In this document: one piece after another, positions 21,901-29,523 of the stretch
Layout: the number at the start of each line of letters is the position of its first letter
Position numbering within the stretch: position 1 is the stretch's first letter
DNA from: Bacteroidota bacterium
Lineage (GTDB): Bacteria; Bacteroidota; Bacteroidia; Chitinophagales; Saprospiraceae
Direction: 5' to 3'
NCBI GenBank assembly: GCA_024743405.1
Contig: JANSWP010000041.1
Location: 1-57,448, forward strand
DNA length: 57,448 nucleotides
Position numbers and translations under genes: made by a program
Notes under the pieces: model-generated
What the model was told of the DNA's origin: nothing
Seen by the model: the letters and a program-made list of their open reading frames with translations, nothing else
Database searches by the model: none

Positions 21901-23294
21901 CTAGTCGAGAAATTATTTTCACAATTGGCATTTGTATCCAATAAATTGGCATTGGAACAATCGAATTCATAAAAAACAGTAATTTCGAAAGATTCATTAA
22001 TCGCTAAATCATCAAAATAACCATCTCCATCTTCATCAGAAAGTCCTCCTATTCCATCCGGATCACTACTAAACTGGGGATTTCCATGCAATAAATTAAA
22101 GGCATCAAAAGCCGTTAAATCTATTCCCGCTATCCGAACATTAGTTATTGAAAAACCACTGTGATTTAATTGAAATAAATTACCTAGTCCTATGCCAGCT
22201 TCAATATCTAACATTGAGGCAAAGCCGTCATCAAACTCTACCCCACCATTCGTAAAGGTGACTGTTGTTTGTCCAAGTTCACAGTAACCTGCAAATTCAT
22301 TTGGCAAACTTCCAAAAGTTTTAACATCTACATTAGCTGCACCTTCTCCAATTTCAACAAAATCAGACTGTGAATTCTCCAAACAAAATTCACCGGAACA
22401 ACCCCAACTAGTTTTGTGCGTGCTGCCTGTAAAACCATTACAATTCACCAAACAATAACTTTCTAAAACGGTTAGGGCTTCATTAGGATCGAAAAGTCCA
22501 TCTCCATCTCCGAATTGATTAGCTTGAAAATAAGGTGCATCAATAATTGCAGTAATTATTGTGTCCCCATTTGAATCTAAGGTTTTGGTCACATCGATTG
22601 AAATTCCATTTACTTGGAGATCCTGAACCCAAATCCCTGAACCTTGAATATTTGTATATGTTAGAGAATCTACAAAACCATCCAATGCTGAATTGCTGAT
22701 TTTTATTTCTCTATCAAAACAGTCATTAACTCGAGCAGGTGGATTATCATTCTCAATATCCATGGTGAAAAATGGGACTGCGAATGCATCCCGATATTCT
22801 GAGGTTATATCTTGTTCACTTAAACCAGTATTACTTCCTAAATCATAAGAAAAAGACCAATTATCAAAAACTTGGATTTGATCGTTTTGAAGGAGGGTAT
22901 CTACATATTCACAATTTGCTTTGATTGTCATCCAAATTTGGATTGAAGTCGTCCCTGTTGGGCTTAAATCTGGCAATATAAATTCAGGTTGGTTTGGGTT
23001 ATTAGAGTTAGTTAAAATAACTCCATTTGAAGATTGATTTATATCAAATTCAACTAATTCAACACCCTTAAAAAAGTTAAGACCTGCTAAAATATTCGAG
23101 CGTGTTAATGGAGATGAACCATCTAGGCTAACCGTCACTGCTATTTGGTCGGTATCACCACATATATTTAGAAAATCAGGCAATGTGTTAAGATTGGAAT
23201 AAGCAACAGAAAGATTGTTCTGCGCTAAAATCTCAGAAGTAGTCCAGAAAAAAAGAGAAAGGAAAAAAAAGAGAATATGTCCAGGTTTATTCAT
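12954..23294 (-). CDS. Giant SprB-repeat surface protein with type-B T9SS sorting domain
   Basis: About 3446 aa. An ATG at 23294 begins a signal peptide (NKPGHILFFFLSLFFWTT, then LAQ); the frame also extends six codons to a TTG that I do not favour. The N-terminal about 1650 residues are diverged beta-sandwich repeats about sequential quality terms (DxxGDGxFD calcium-type loops such as DEDGDGYFDD). PKD/Ig-like domains follow (about 1690-1940), then two tandem supermodules (about 1946-2327 and 2328-2718) rich in SprB motifs such as GGSGDYNFSWP and GTYFVTVT. Four repeats end in DTACxxxCDxF (about 2930-3260). The last about 90 residues (FNAISPNGDDVND, then IFNRWGNLVF) form the gliding-motility-associated C-terminal domain. 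Known families point to secretion by the type IX system and surface anchoring; an adhesin role is inferred. Confidence 0.92.
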   Translation of the reverse strand: MNKPGHILFFFLSLFFWTTSEILAQNNLSVAYSNLNTLPDFLNICGDTDQIAVTVSLDGSSPLTRSNILAGLNFFKGVELVEFDINQSSNGVILTNSNNPNQPEFILPDLSPTGTTSIQIWMTIKANCEYVDTLLQNDQIQVFDNWSFSYDLGSNTGLSEQDITSEYRDAFAVPFFTMDIENDNPPARVNDCFDREIKISNSALDGFVDSLTYTNIQGSGIWVQDLQVNGISIDVTKTLDSNGDTIITAIIDAPYFQANQFGDGDGLFDPNEALTVLESYCLVNCNGFTGSTHKTSWGCSGEFCLENSQSDFVEIGEGAANVDVKTFGSLPNEFAGYCELGQTTVTFTNGGVEFDDGFASMLDIEAGIGLGNLFQLNHSGFSITNVRIAGIDLTAFDAFNLLHGNPQFSSDPDGIGGLSDEDGDGYFDDLAINESFEITVFYEFDCSNANLLDTNANCENNFSTSFNARIDYTNACQERLIRLQSNFFRPANTSSSVENTSDADAFVEGGVFFVNFDQTRSIRFFEHTCNGDEIFNVKVVLPQGITPSIDQTVLLKNDFTSIEMLSSSQSNDTLSLVFDASFSPFLNGDYNLKLALEADCSASLGKTNLSVLFAFECPPCNCEHVWYCGELEGPQLHATSPPCPPDIFECNIGLQTTSFEVDRTTFGFQDPLFQEPFDKELANKKVAISCDSVEMKVMNIVGETPIFDSIGVTITYSNPDLTNSPEEIFIFESGQVRFTNNGSEFFCDVTSNDLILETDTSFKRLTFDLNECLINLGLTLTENDTIEFIGQFSVNPTGPFSVQFKEVPDFRAFGFYIENGLKESCDNFGEIFTLSKNQIAFDFPNSNNFPQGCEETTLQYRLIIVNNGFSNFFGDELRPSSRVDSIIFDFDPNILTAFDQSNVDVSIPGHPLFGNDFFDLPPLSDFPDGKYSASFDTLLSAPTLNEVQTYTFNLRVHLIPNCSAVVSSQKDDNLYNFDATIFYQDRYYASFIGDGSCMVPEVDSVNSIIAYEDPPTFSLTPLSNTNFTLEGDTAVWTVQHCNNSFVSDAGLTWISIEDTSGTVQIVSIEDITDSNNPINLSFQNFGNSSSKSFAYTGSLLQANGTNSLEEICNFIRIKAIANQCLNANFAVRTGWNCQPYGDPNWTPEDYHPCQEVTQDLSLTILDPFLDANVTDQPSENPEICDTSSITILLRNIDRGVAFDVQTQIILPIQGATLIPGSFEFAYPSGSNFEPALGDPSFMNTTLQGQVFQYDDFSLISDFLNDNGLAGFNPSNPTDSNEVKIRFAFETDCNFRSGDLAFYNFKGLKGCGAETNFESGESFPLVINGAEPDLTKVFEIAFSPQSFVVSNANTTIEISVKNLTNTPSSTDDKISLSLPPNFNYISATSATIIPANWQITDPTIEMPANFQMLTWSMPAGLGLNEEAVFSFEVQSPSFNCDTEDFQVELVTTTNNELYCESADINCTVQTITSTNGPALTILPIGQEIMVGFQNLVSSCSNANMELLQGQITLTSLNNLLNDNYSLMIFVDENQNGQIDSNETIVNQQQFSVSLEAGVSMSVDLSFEVEGAQICNLIAQLTAENLDLCEGVTMSLPIPDMQNAGLSQIICVPTDTVFTTQLGDTNCSSSNEYDFTWAAIPPALTSDLSNFKESNPTLTINYQGTGVDTLTYILATQRPNCGLTSIDTVSIILTPQIDISPNQPIVLIVGLDTVLTPNFTGGVAPYSYSWSPSDFLNDPLSTNPTANPDTDTNYSVTISDSNGCEDNTLFEIQVITPVNAVVSPQDTMICEGENIQFSASGGDNYLWVEHSNNPTSGNLNDLTIPNPIFTNGTPNGIYQFEVIVWLEDFPDFPDTANVVITVFESPTANAGNDINTCLGDQIQLEGSGFGGTASNDYSFNWSPQVLFGQGTATPIALPSETTLYTLTITDDNGCTSTDAILVSVEDCSCEPALILSVNTSAALCDLSVGTASIQPQGNISNYNYTWSPNVGDVQNFDNERINLPYGGYFVTVSDVSNPDCFVIVEFTIENEDGPLASVVTTPAACQATSGSATFSPNTLDYLWPDNQNSSSRNDLVPGTYFVTVTNPLVPDCPNVIEVEIGSNNPLTADFEILQNPDCGLANGEIQLNVNGGSGDYNFSWPSNTNIQDNLASGIYDITITDNDATGCEINLVFVLPDNVPMANVTITDTIDVSCAGANDGSVVFDVDYESGFVFPADTIYSNGYQTFQNGSFPTGNICVVINDGDGCLAGGACFEINETPSMLANLIASKACGNGGAIEVDVEGGIPPFSFDWQDIIGVDDPQNRTDLQEGFYELLISDQSGCSISVSTNVEPCDCENPIVTSIGITEAKCGISNGTAIITLNEPESNFTFNWTPNLGMTFGDGNIKENLPAGGYSVEIINNENPTCVVVTNFIITNEDGPFAEIISTNLATCQSNNGEAILSPDSLIYTWSNQQIGSIQNDLLAGEYFVTVTDTIANCNNVILVEIESENPLEVDYIVEQQPDCDQANGAVQLTVNGGSGNYGFSWPSLTNIQTDLSAGIYNVTVTDLTNLCEFPLTFTLENELQNAQINILDTLSNTCFGSNNGGVSFQINYDNNFQFPADTLITNGLGSFQNGSLPAGNYCLEIIDANNCVNASTCFEILAPDPITISYLSNQGCEDAGMIDITVNGGTPPFQYFWENVPGNPNQEDQFNLSAGFYNLVIQDDNNCLFNLDSIEIDTCILCDVFPADSVNLQALNCDSTAQLCLQIQNDDFPKYVIKDNGQLYDGYFIHCDFDFFGVYTYATLPGLGQNGPYNVVNWNAGNQSYSGVFNTISDLVDSMNVWDVNGNWMLDSNGGPFIIGGVDGVNYEPMEVEVILSGQNTILGFNAQFTPTAFAIDLDLGFHEIIATDTITGCQDTIYATVVCTQPDSLNLVIEVLQMDTLCFNGLELVGDIDTLFNDCEDGSFVGYEIIEDSCVVFTGLIEGMETACIVVCDEFDICDTTYVNITVLPNYNITDTILLTQSVEVCFDMSGLNYLEDPIDTMMNLCPTLGFESVDFTLVDSTNCIIYEGLELGTDTACVQFCDVFGNCDEVNFFITVVPGEMYTDTIPVFGQPIKYSFETSTLTGTIIEIEDICPEKNGQEILYEIDTSELCITYWGIADGTDTICIRLMDDLGNVWLTNMGITAIETQTDLFCDTILINMDRQYCLDLSELGGDWETVEDLCPDEGTPNVEITQNMTDPICIDYIGRELGRDTACWVICDEFDICDTTYFCFDVVENFDPPNLQDDGIDTTTTNTPIVIDIKQNDTIYGNIQDVYILDPPLYGEAIIFLDCSAGYTPDDPFCERFDEFTYVICNEIGCDTATVVIWIECVELTVFNAISPNGDDVNDIFYISQIENFDHHVQIFNRWGNLVFESRDYRNNNINSWPGTFDNEKDLPDGTYYYLLEWIDDTGKTNVQRGFIELMR

Positions 23295-23397
23295 TCCATG
23301 TGTTTGTTTCAAACTCTATCGGATCGTTCTCTAGTGACATGTACCCTAGTTCACATTTGGGCTAATGTGGTAAGAAGACCAAAACCATACCAAAAAA

Positions 23398-23432
23398 GGG
23401 AGGAAGTTTGGTAAACGACCAAACTTCCTCCC
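23398..23432 (-). terminator. Strong intrinsic terminator after the 1509-aa gene
   Basis: A perfect 15-bp stem (GGGAGGAAGTTTGGT at 23398-23412 with its complement at 23418-23432) has a 5-nt loop. Read leftward it is followed by six U residues. It ends transcription of the gene stopping at 23500 and isolates the giant gene that starts at 23294. Confidence 0.92.
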
Positions 23433-23499
23433 CTTTGTAAAAGTATCTTTAATAAATATTTAGATTTTAAACCTGCTCTAATATTGATTAAGATTATGT

Positions 23500-26400
23500 C
23501 TAATTATTTGCATCTTGAACTCGTCTTACAAATGCTTGCGCGCGGGCAGCTTCTGCAGGTCGAATTTCAAAATTTTCTCCGTCGTCCATTTTAAAAATTC
23601 TTTCTTTATCCTTTAGATCTGCAAGCTCTTCATTGAATTTTGTATTATTAGAAACAACCTCTAAAACCCCTTGTTTGTATCCAAAATAATACCACAGCTG
23701 ACTTGGAGATTTGATATACATGTACACACGATCATCTTCATTAGTAGGCATAATGAACTCAATGTAAGTGGTAATCATAGAATTAATACTTTCTCCATCA
23801 ATCGTCGCTAATCCAATTTTATCTTTTGTTGAAATAAAGGATTGATTTTGAGTATTCCAAGTCATCGGAATTTTTGCGAATAAAAAATTATAAGGATTGT
23901 GTTTTTTTGGTAAGACTAAACTACCCTGATTCACCTGGCTTATTGATTTTCTTACATCTTCATTATCTGGGAATATTTCTCTGACTGATCGTTTATAGAA
24001 CAAAATATCCTTAGCATAGACAACTGGGCTTGTTTCAAAAGTACTTGATTTAAAATCATTAGAAATTATTTTTAACAGATTGTCAGGCAATCTTAACTTC
24101 AGCCCAGCCATAACTTCCATTTCTAATTCTGAATCCATAGCCGCAGTACCCATAAGTGTATCGACAACCATTTGACCAAATTCTGTTTTCAATTCTCCTG
24201 CTGCCTCAACATCGATATATTTCAAGGCAGAACCTATATCGAGTTTACCTTCCATATTGATTTTCCCGGATTTCTCGTCATAAATCAATTGATTGCCTTT
24301 TTGAGCAGTTGATTCAGTCATCACTTTTAGAGAATCTCCAAAAATAAATTTATCCAATTTATCATCATATTGAAATAAGCCTTCCACAGGCAAGATAGCC
24401 CGGTCTTTTCTGAAAAACAGAGGATTCATAACTCTAGGATAAACGGTAGCAGTCTCCTTACTTAAGAACAATCCAGTATAGAGTGATTCCCCTTGAAAAT
24501 TCTTAGGCGTCTCAAATGGAATCGCTAAGTCATTTTTGTCCGCCTCACAATTAATTGAAAACCAATGTAAAGCAGGTAGTGTTTTTGAAGCTAACCTAGC
24601 AAATCCTTCAAAATTTAGATTAGATTTTTCCGCACTCAAACTAATTGTCCCCTGAAACTTAGTCTTATAATCAATAAAAAATTTGTCTCTAGGTCCAATT
24701 TCCCCCGTTGCCCTTGTAACCGATCGTTTAGTCGAATGATCTCCCTTTCCGACTCTTGTACCAACGATTTCGGCAAACTCAATCTCTTGTTTTTTGTTGC
24801 CGATATTGTATTCATAAAATCCATTGGCTCTATACTCTTTACCACCCAAAACTTTAACATTTGCTCTATTTATAACATGATATTTATTGATAGTATCTGC
24901 TAAAATTCTAGCATTAGTCAACTCTGTCATAACACCGCCTGGCCGAACTTCCACTTTGCCATCACTTGGGTAAATAAAGGCATCAGACGTGACAATAAAT
25001 GGAACCCCACCTATTTGCAATAAATTTGTTCGCAGGTTGTAAAAAGCAGTTTCTCCTCTAAAGAACAAAGAATCTTGATCAGGATGAATTGATAGGAATG
25101 AACCCAATTTCCCTTCTATAGCTTTAAAAGTTACTGTTTCTTCTTTCATGTCCCAATCAAATTCATTAAAAGAAGTTTCGTATTGATTGTAGGGTAAGGT
25201 GGAAGTCGAAAACTCAGCATTCGCTTTGAATGCACCTTTCTGTTCATCAAAGTCTACATTTCCATTCAAATTGGAAGTTTGAAGTGCTAGTGCATCTGCA
25301 TCAAAGGCTCTAATTTTCAAATCTGTTGTATCAGCCGTTGCAGAAAAAGCATTTAAATTAAATAACCTTGACTCCATACTTGCCTTATCCCAATCTAACA
25401 ATCCATCGCCTTTCAAACCACCAGGTGTCAAAATCAACAATCCTTTTAATGTATGTAACCCAGCTTTAAATAATTCAAAGGGAGCTTCTTTCGAACGGAC
25501 ATACATCGAATCTTTGTAGGGTCTCCAATCAATCGTCACATCATAACCACGTACCTGTGGAACTTCAATTTCACTTGCTCTATCTTCCTCCAAGTCAAAT
25601 CTCTCTGCAGATCCTGTTGTTTGTTTTGGTTTAAAAATCAAATCTTCTGAGTCAATGTCAGCCCCTAAATAACTCAATCGGCCTTGACCTTGAAATCCAT
25701 TATTACTTAGGTCAATATTCCCTCTATAAGTCCCTTTCCCAAGGTAAGTGTCATATCCATCATCAGGAGTTTTGGTTTGAAAACCCAATGATTCATCTTC
25801 TTGAAGAACCAATGTTTCTTCAAAATCTGGGAAAATATTAGCAGATACCATTTTCCCATCAAAATGAATATCATCTCTGGAGTATCTATCTAGGCTATTA
25901 AAACTAAAAGGATCTAATTGAAAGTAAAAGGAATCTCGACTATAAGCTCCACCTTGCGTTTCTGCATAATCATAATAGACAAATGAATTTTCCTTAGATT
26001 GAAGAGATGGAAAAATGGCAATATCTTCTCTCCCTGACTTATTTAAGGGGGCATCAACCAATAGGACCCCCGTTAAATACTCAATTCTTGATCCGATTGA
26101 AAGTGCTTCTGGTTTTCCATTCTTATCTACATTTCCTGTTGGGATAAACATATCAAAGTATCGAATGGAATCCATCCCAATATGAAATTTATCGTAATCA
26201 AACTTATTACCCCTTCCTAACATGGTTGTAAACCCAGCAAAAATCTTCCCTTTGAATTCCATGTCTCGATTTTTCAGTAGCTTCACTTGCTCCAAATCTG
26301 GTAAAAAACCAACCTTTTGAAGGGCACTTAACTCAATTTTCTTAACCCCATTTATAGAAATTTTTTGATCTTTTAAATCATAAATCGCATTAGTACCCTT

Positions 26401-28029
26401 TGTCTCCGAATTGACTCTTAAGACATCAAAATCGACCTTCTTCTGTGCCGCATCTGCATAATGAAATATTTTGTCTTTTAATTCTACTTTTTGCTCATCT
26501 GCATCATAATTGATGAAACCTTTCGATACCAAATCATAAAGCAAGGATTTTATATTTTCAACCGTAAACCTAGAATTCAATCTTTCTGCAAGCATATTGG
26601 CATCCAATATTCTTGCGTTGTCATTCTCCCTAGATGCAATTTTCATTAGGGCGATAGGGTTTGTAGTAGAGATATTTTGGATTCTTTGATAATCTCCTAT
26701 TTCAAAATACTTCAAAGATTCAAAGGAAATTGGTGTTGCTGATTTTTGAAAACCTAAATTTTTTCGACCCAAAAACATAGAGTCGGACTCCATAAAATAG
26801 TCAATATTATCTGAATCTATATTAACTTGGTGCATAGAATGGTAAAAAGGATTCCGGTCTGACCCCCGTTGACCTCTTGATAATCCAAGCTTTTTGGTGG
26901 GAATTTCAAACCGTATATTTACCGAAGGATGATAAAGTGAATCTTGATCAAAATAAATGGTAGATTGAACCCTTTCGCCTACAATTCGTTCTTCCCGCCT
27001 AATTGTAAATAAATCTGCTTTTCCTCGATAGGATAATGCTTCTTTGTCATTAAAAATTTCAATCTCTGCTTTATTTTCTTTAGTACCAAACCCATATACG
27101 GTCATGCCATGCAACCTGAAACCTCCCGTGTATTTAATACCTTTTCCGAAATTCTTAATCTCCAAAATATCTTCATGAGACTCAAATCGAGGATAAGATC
27201 CTTCAGAAGCTTTGTTGGAAGTAGATATTTTATCTCTAAAACTACCCGGTACAGCTACACTACCAAAATAAAGTGGGTAATGCATTTTTACACTTTTGAC
27301 TTCATATAAACTCTTTTTGACTTCCAATTCATATTCGCCTAATTCGGCATAAACGCCTGCTTCTAAATCAAACCTTTCCCAGGTTACTTTCCCTCCAATT
27401 CCCTTCCAAACTTGTTCTACAGGAATATATTGACCTTTAGTTTCATAGATAATAATCGAGTCTTTTCCTCTGACCCCGATTAGGTTCATCTTCTCATATT
27501 CTACGACCGGTTCATTTTCTACAAATTTAAAATCATATCTCGATGCATCCGCGATCCATGTAGTTCCCGTTTTTGAATAACGAAAAGCATTTCGTTCAAA
27601 AAAGGAAATACTGAAATCAAGAAACTTTTCATAAGGTTTTAGTCTACGATTCTGAACGTTAGACAACATTTGGTCTAACACTTCATGCCATTTTTTAAAA
27701 CGAGATTCCCCTAGTTCACTATTTTTCACGAAGGTTAACCCCGTCAAGTATTTACTAAAATATGGACTGGCGGTCATCCGTTGCACTAACATTAAATTAC
27801 TCGTCTTCAATATTTGGTCAAATTCTTCAGGTGAAAATCGACCACTTTTATAAAGCTTCTCAAAATTCTCAAAAACTTCCTCCATGACTTTCCGCTTACT
27901 GGATGTCATAAATACTTCTAATTCTTTAATATAATCATTGCTATTGGGAGAGAATTCTGTAATTCTTTGTCCAAAAGAAAGGGATGAAAAAAAGATCAAA
28001 AAGGTAAAACAAATAAAAAATCTTTTCAT
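23500..28029 (-). CDS. Very large secreted protein of unknown function
   Basis: About 1509 aa, starting at the ATG at 28029 (the frame reaches a TTG three codons earlier). A signal peptide is clear (MKRFFICFTFLIFF, then SLSFGQ). The rest has no membrane helix. After a helical first about 150 residues it is a long run of beta-strand-like segments with recurring phrases on layered products (GKGTYRGNID, GLLILTPGGLKGDGLLDWDKA, FKGKIFAGF, YRANGFYEYNIG), as in repetitive beta-helical or beta-sheet envelope proteins. It has no type-A or type-B T9SS sorting domain at the end, and the tail EARAQAFVRRVQDANN-like helix is different. I do not recognise a named family; similar-sized proteins with this style occur across Bacteroidota. 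Periplasmic or outer-membrane-facing location is inferred. Confidence 0.8.
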   Translation of the reverse strand: MKRFFICFTFLIFFSSLSFGQRITEFSPNSNDYIKELEVFMTSSKRKVMEEVFENFEKLYKSGRFSPEEFDQILKTSNLMLVQRMTASPYFSKYLTGLTFVKNSELGESRFKKWHEVLDQMLSNVQNRRLKPYEKFLDFSISFFERNAFRYSKTGTTWIADASRYDFKFVENEPVVEYEKMNLIGVRGKDSIIIYETKGQYIPVEQVWKGIGGKVTWERFDLEAGVYAELGEYELEVKKSLYEVKSVKMHYPLYFGSVAVPGSFRDKISTSNKASEGSYPRFESHEDILEIKNFGKGIKYTGGFRLHGMTVYGFGTKENKAEIEIFNDKEALSYRGKADLFTIRREERIVGERVQSTIYFDQDSLYHPSVNIRFEIPTKKLGLSRGQRGSDRNPFYHSMHQVNIDSDNIDYFMESDSMFLGRKNLGFQKSATPISFESLKYFEIGDYQRIQNISTTNPIALMKIASRENDNARILDANMLAERLNSRFTVENIKSLLYDLVSKGFINYDADEQKVELKDKIFHYADAAQKKVDFDVLRVNSETKGTNAIYDLKDQKISINGVKKIELSALQKVGFLPDLEQVKLLKNRDMEFKGKIFAGFTTMLGRGNKFDYDKFHIGMDSIRYFDMFIPTGNVDKNGKPEALSIGSRIEYLTGVLLVDAPLNKSGREDIAIFPSLQSKENSFVYYDYAETQGGAYSRDSFYFQLDPFSFNSLDRYSRDDIHFDGKMVSANIFPDFEETLVLQEDESLGFQTKTPDDGYDTYLGKGTYRGNIDLSNNGFQGQGRLSYLGADIDSEDLIFKPKQTTGSAERFDLEEDRASEIEVPQVRGYDVTIDWRPYKDSMYVRSKEAPFELFKAGLHTLKGLLILTPGGLKGDGLLDWDKASMESRLFNLNAFSATADTTDLKIRAFDADALALQTSNLNGNVDFDEQKGAFKANAEFSTSTLPYNQYETSFNEFDWDMKEETVTFKAIEGKLGSFLSIHPDQDSLFFRGETAFYNLRTNLLQIGGVPFIVTSDAFIYPSDGKVEVRPGGVMTELTNARILADTINKYHVINRANVKVLGGKEYRANGFYEYNIGNKKQEIEFAEIVGTRVGKGDHSTKRSVTRATGEIGPRDKFFIDYKTKFQGTISLSAEKSNLNFEGFARLASKTLPALHWFSINCEADKNDLAIPFETPKNFQGESLYTGLFLSKETATVYPRVMNPLFFRKDRAILPVEGLFQYDDKLDKFIFGDSLKVMTESTAQKGNQLIYDEKSGKINMEGKLDIGSALKYIDVEAAGELKTEFGQMVVDTLMGTAAMDSELEMEVMAGLKLRLPDNLLKIISNDFKSSTFETSPVVYAKDILFYKRSVREIFPDNEDVRKSISQVNQGSLVLPKKHNPYNFLFAKIPMTWNTQNQSFISTKDKIGLATIDGESINSMITTYIEFIMPTNEDDRVYMYIKSPSQLWYYFGYKQGVLEVVSNNTKFNEELADLKDKERIFKMDDGENFEIRPAEAARAQAFVRRVQDANN

Positions 28030-28271
28030 TTCAGTCAATATAATAAAATGGCTCCTTGGTTATTTTGATCATTGAATAAGACACCATGAAAAAGATAACA
28101 TGGAAGCGATTAATTTAGAGTATGTCAAAAAATTTTACAAATTGAGAATCAATGATTTATGGTTCTGGCGATAAATTATTAAGGGAGTTTGCCCAGGCAA
28201 ATGACCGCAATAATTTGAAAGGCAGGTTCATAAAGCGTTGGTTTTTAGGAAGTAAAAATTTAGACATACTC

Positions 28272-29093
28272 TTACTTTTGAATTTGAAAACAAAGCCAAT
28301 TATTTCGTTCTTTTATTTTTTGTATTACAAATTTTTCTTGCTCGCAAGCTTCCTGCATCAAATCCTTATCCTCCGTAACAAACCCAGAAATCACCAAAAC
28401 ACCTCCAACATTCAATTTAGTATATAACTCTTTCAATGATTTAAGAATTACATTCCGATTGATATTAGCTAAGATAATATCATAACCATTATCAACGACC
28501 GATGCTAAAGTTCCATGATAAGTTTGCACATTATTAACGTTATTAATTTCACAATTTTCAATGGTATTTTCAAAGGAAGGTTCTTCAATATCAACCGCAT
28601 CTATATGTGTTGCACCAAGCATTGAGCCTAATATGGCTAAAACACCTGTACCACAACCATAATCTAAGACCTTCTTTTTTTCAAAAGATAATGACTTCAT
28701 GATTTGAATGACAAGAAAAGTAGTAGCATGGTGACCTGTTCCAAAAGCCATTTTGGGATTTATATTGACTTGGTATTGAACATTATCAAAATCAGGATGA
28801 AAATCAGCTCTAATACCGCAAAAATCCCCTATTTGAATAGGTTGAAAATTAGACTCCCATTTTTTATTCCAATTTTGTGCTTTTATATATTGTTTGTTTA
28901 TCTGAAAATCAAACTGTTCCTTTAGTTTATGGATTAAATCTTGCACCACACTAAAATCCTCTTTTATTGGAATATAGGCATTAAACCCAGTTTCGTGTTC
29001 CTCAAAAGTATCAAAAGGAACTTCACTAAAAAGGGCCATTAAAATTTCTGAAAAATTTGGCTGGCAGGTTATCTCGTATTTGTAATAATCCAT
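28272..29093 (-). CDS. prmA: Ribosomal protein L11 methyltransferase
   Basis: The 273-aa protein has the PrmA signature MAFGTGHHATTF, the SAM site VLDYGCGTGVLAI followed by an acidic strand end (AVDIE), and the DIILANINRNV motif equivalent to the NPPF/NIL motif of the family. The N-terminal about 100 residues form the L11-recognition part. PrmA trimethylates Lys and N-terminal residues of ribosomal protein L11. ATG start at 29093. Two long hairpin repeats lie directly upstream. Confidence 0.93.
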   Translation of the reverse strand: MDYYKYEITCQPNFSEILMALFSEVPFDTFEEHETGFNAYIPIKEDFSVVQDLIHKLKEQFDFQINKQYIKAQNWNKKWESNFQPIQIGDFCGIRADFHPDFDNVQYQVNINPKMAFGTGHHATTFLVIQIMKSLSFEKKKVLDYGCGTGVLAILGSMLGATHIDAVDIEEPSFENTIENCEINNVNNVQTYHGTLASVVDNGYDIILANINRNVILKSLKELYTKLNVGGVLVISGFVTEDKDLMQEACEQEKFVIQKIKERNNWLCFQIQK

Positions 29094-29123
29094 TTTTGAT
29101 TTTTTCTTACGGCAGGATACTCA

Positions 29124-29281
29124 GGAACGTATAAAGAATAAGTTATAAAGGTTTGGGGAGATTATTTTGGTTTTAGCCGAGGCAAAAAACAAAGGCATAG
29201 CCTCGCTACGGCGAGTATTTTTAACGAAAGATAAAATCAAAAGAATCCGCCTAATGTTATAAGTTATTCTTTATATGTTCC
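29124..29281 (-). repeat. Dispersed long-hairpin repeat, copy 2 (reverse orientation)
   Basis: Arms around GTATAAAGAATAAGTTATAA (from 29129) and TTATAAGTTATTCTTTATAT (from 29257) are inverted complements, extended outward by GGAAC/GTTCC. Read leftward the core is TTTCGTTAAAAATACTCGCC, apical stem GTAGC/GCTATG-like, then GCCTTTGTTTTTTGCCTCGG, as in copies 1 and 6. The arms are unrelated in sequence to those of copies 1, 3 and 4. Confidence 0.82.
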
Positions 29282-29352
29282 TTAACATACATGGTAATCT
29301 TAGAAGTGTCCAATCTACGTTTTTCGTTTCCAAGGTATTTGAACTAATATAA

Positions 29353-29514
29353 TGTAAATAACTAAACATGAATATCGACACTTTAAATGAGGTTATTTTT
29401 CGGATAGTCGAGACAAAAAATATTTAAATAGCAGCGTTATTAAAATATTTTTTAATGAATAGTATCGCAAAAAGAGTCCGTTTAGAGTGGCGATATTCAT
29501 GTGTTCAGTTACTT
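29353..29514 (-). repeat. Dispersed long-hairpin repeat, copy 3 (diverged)
   Basis: Arms with ACATGAATATCG (29366-29377) and the complement CGATATTCATGT (29491-29502) are extended by a further partly paired stretch outward. The core read leftward keeps ATTAAAAAATA and TTTTTTGTCTCGAC but is more diverged than in other copies. It lies 70 bp from copy 2, between prmA and the DinB-like gene. Confidence 0.65.
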
Positions 29515-29523
29515 AAGTTCTAC

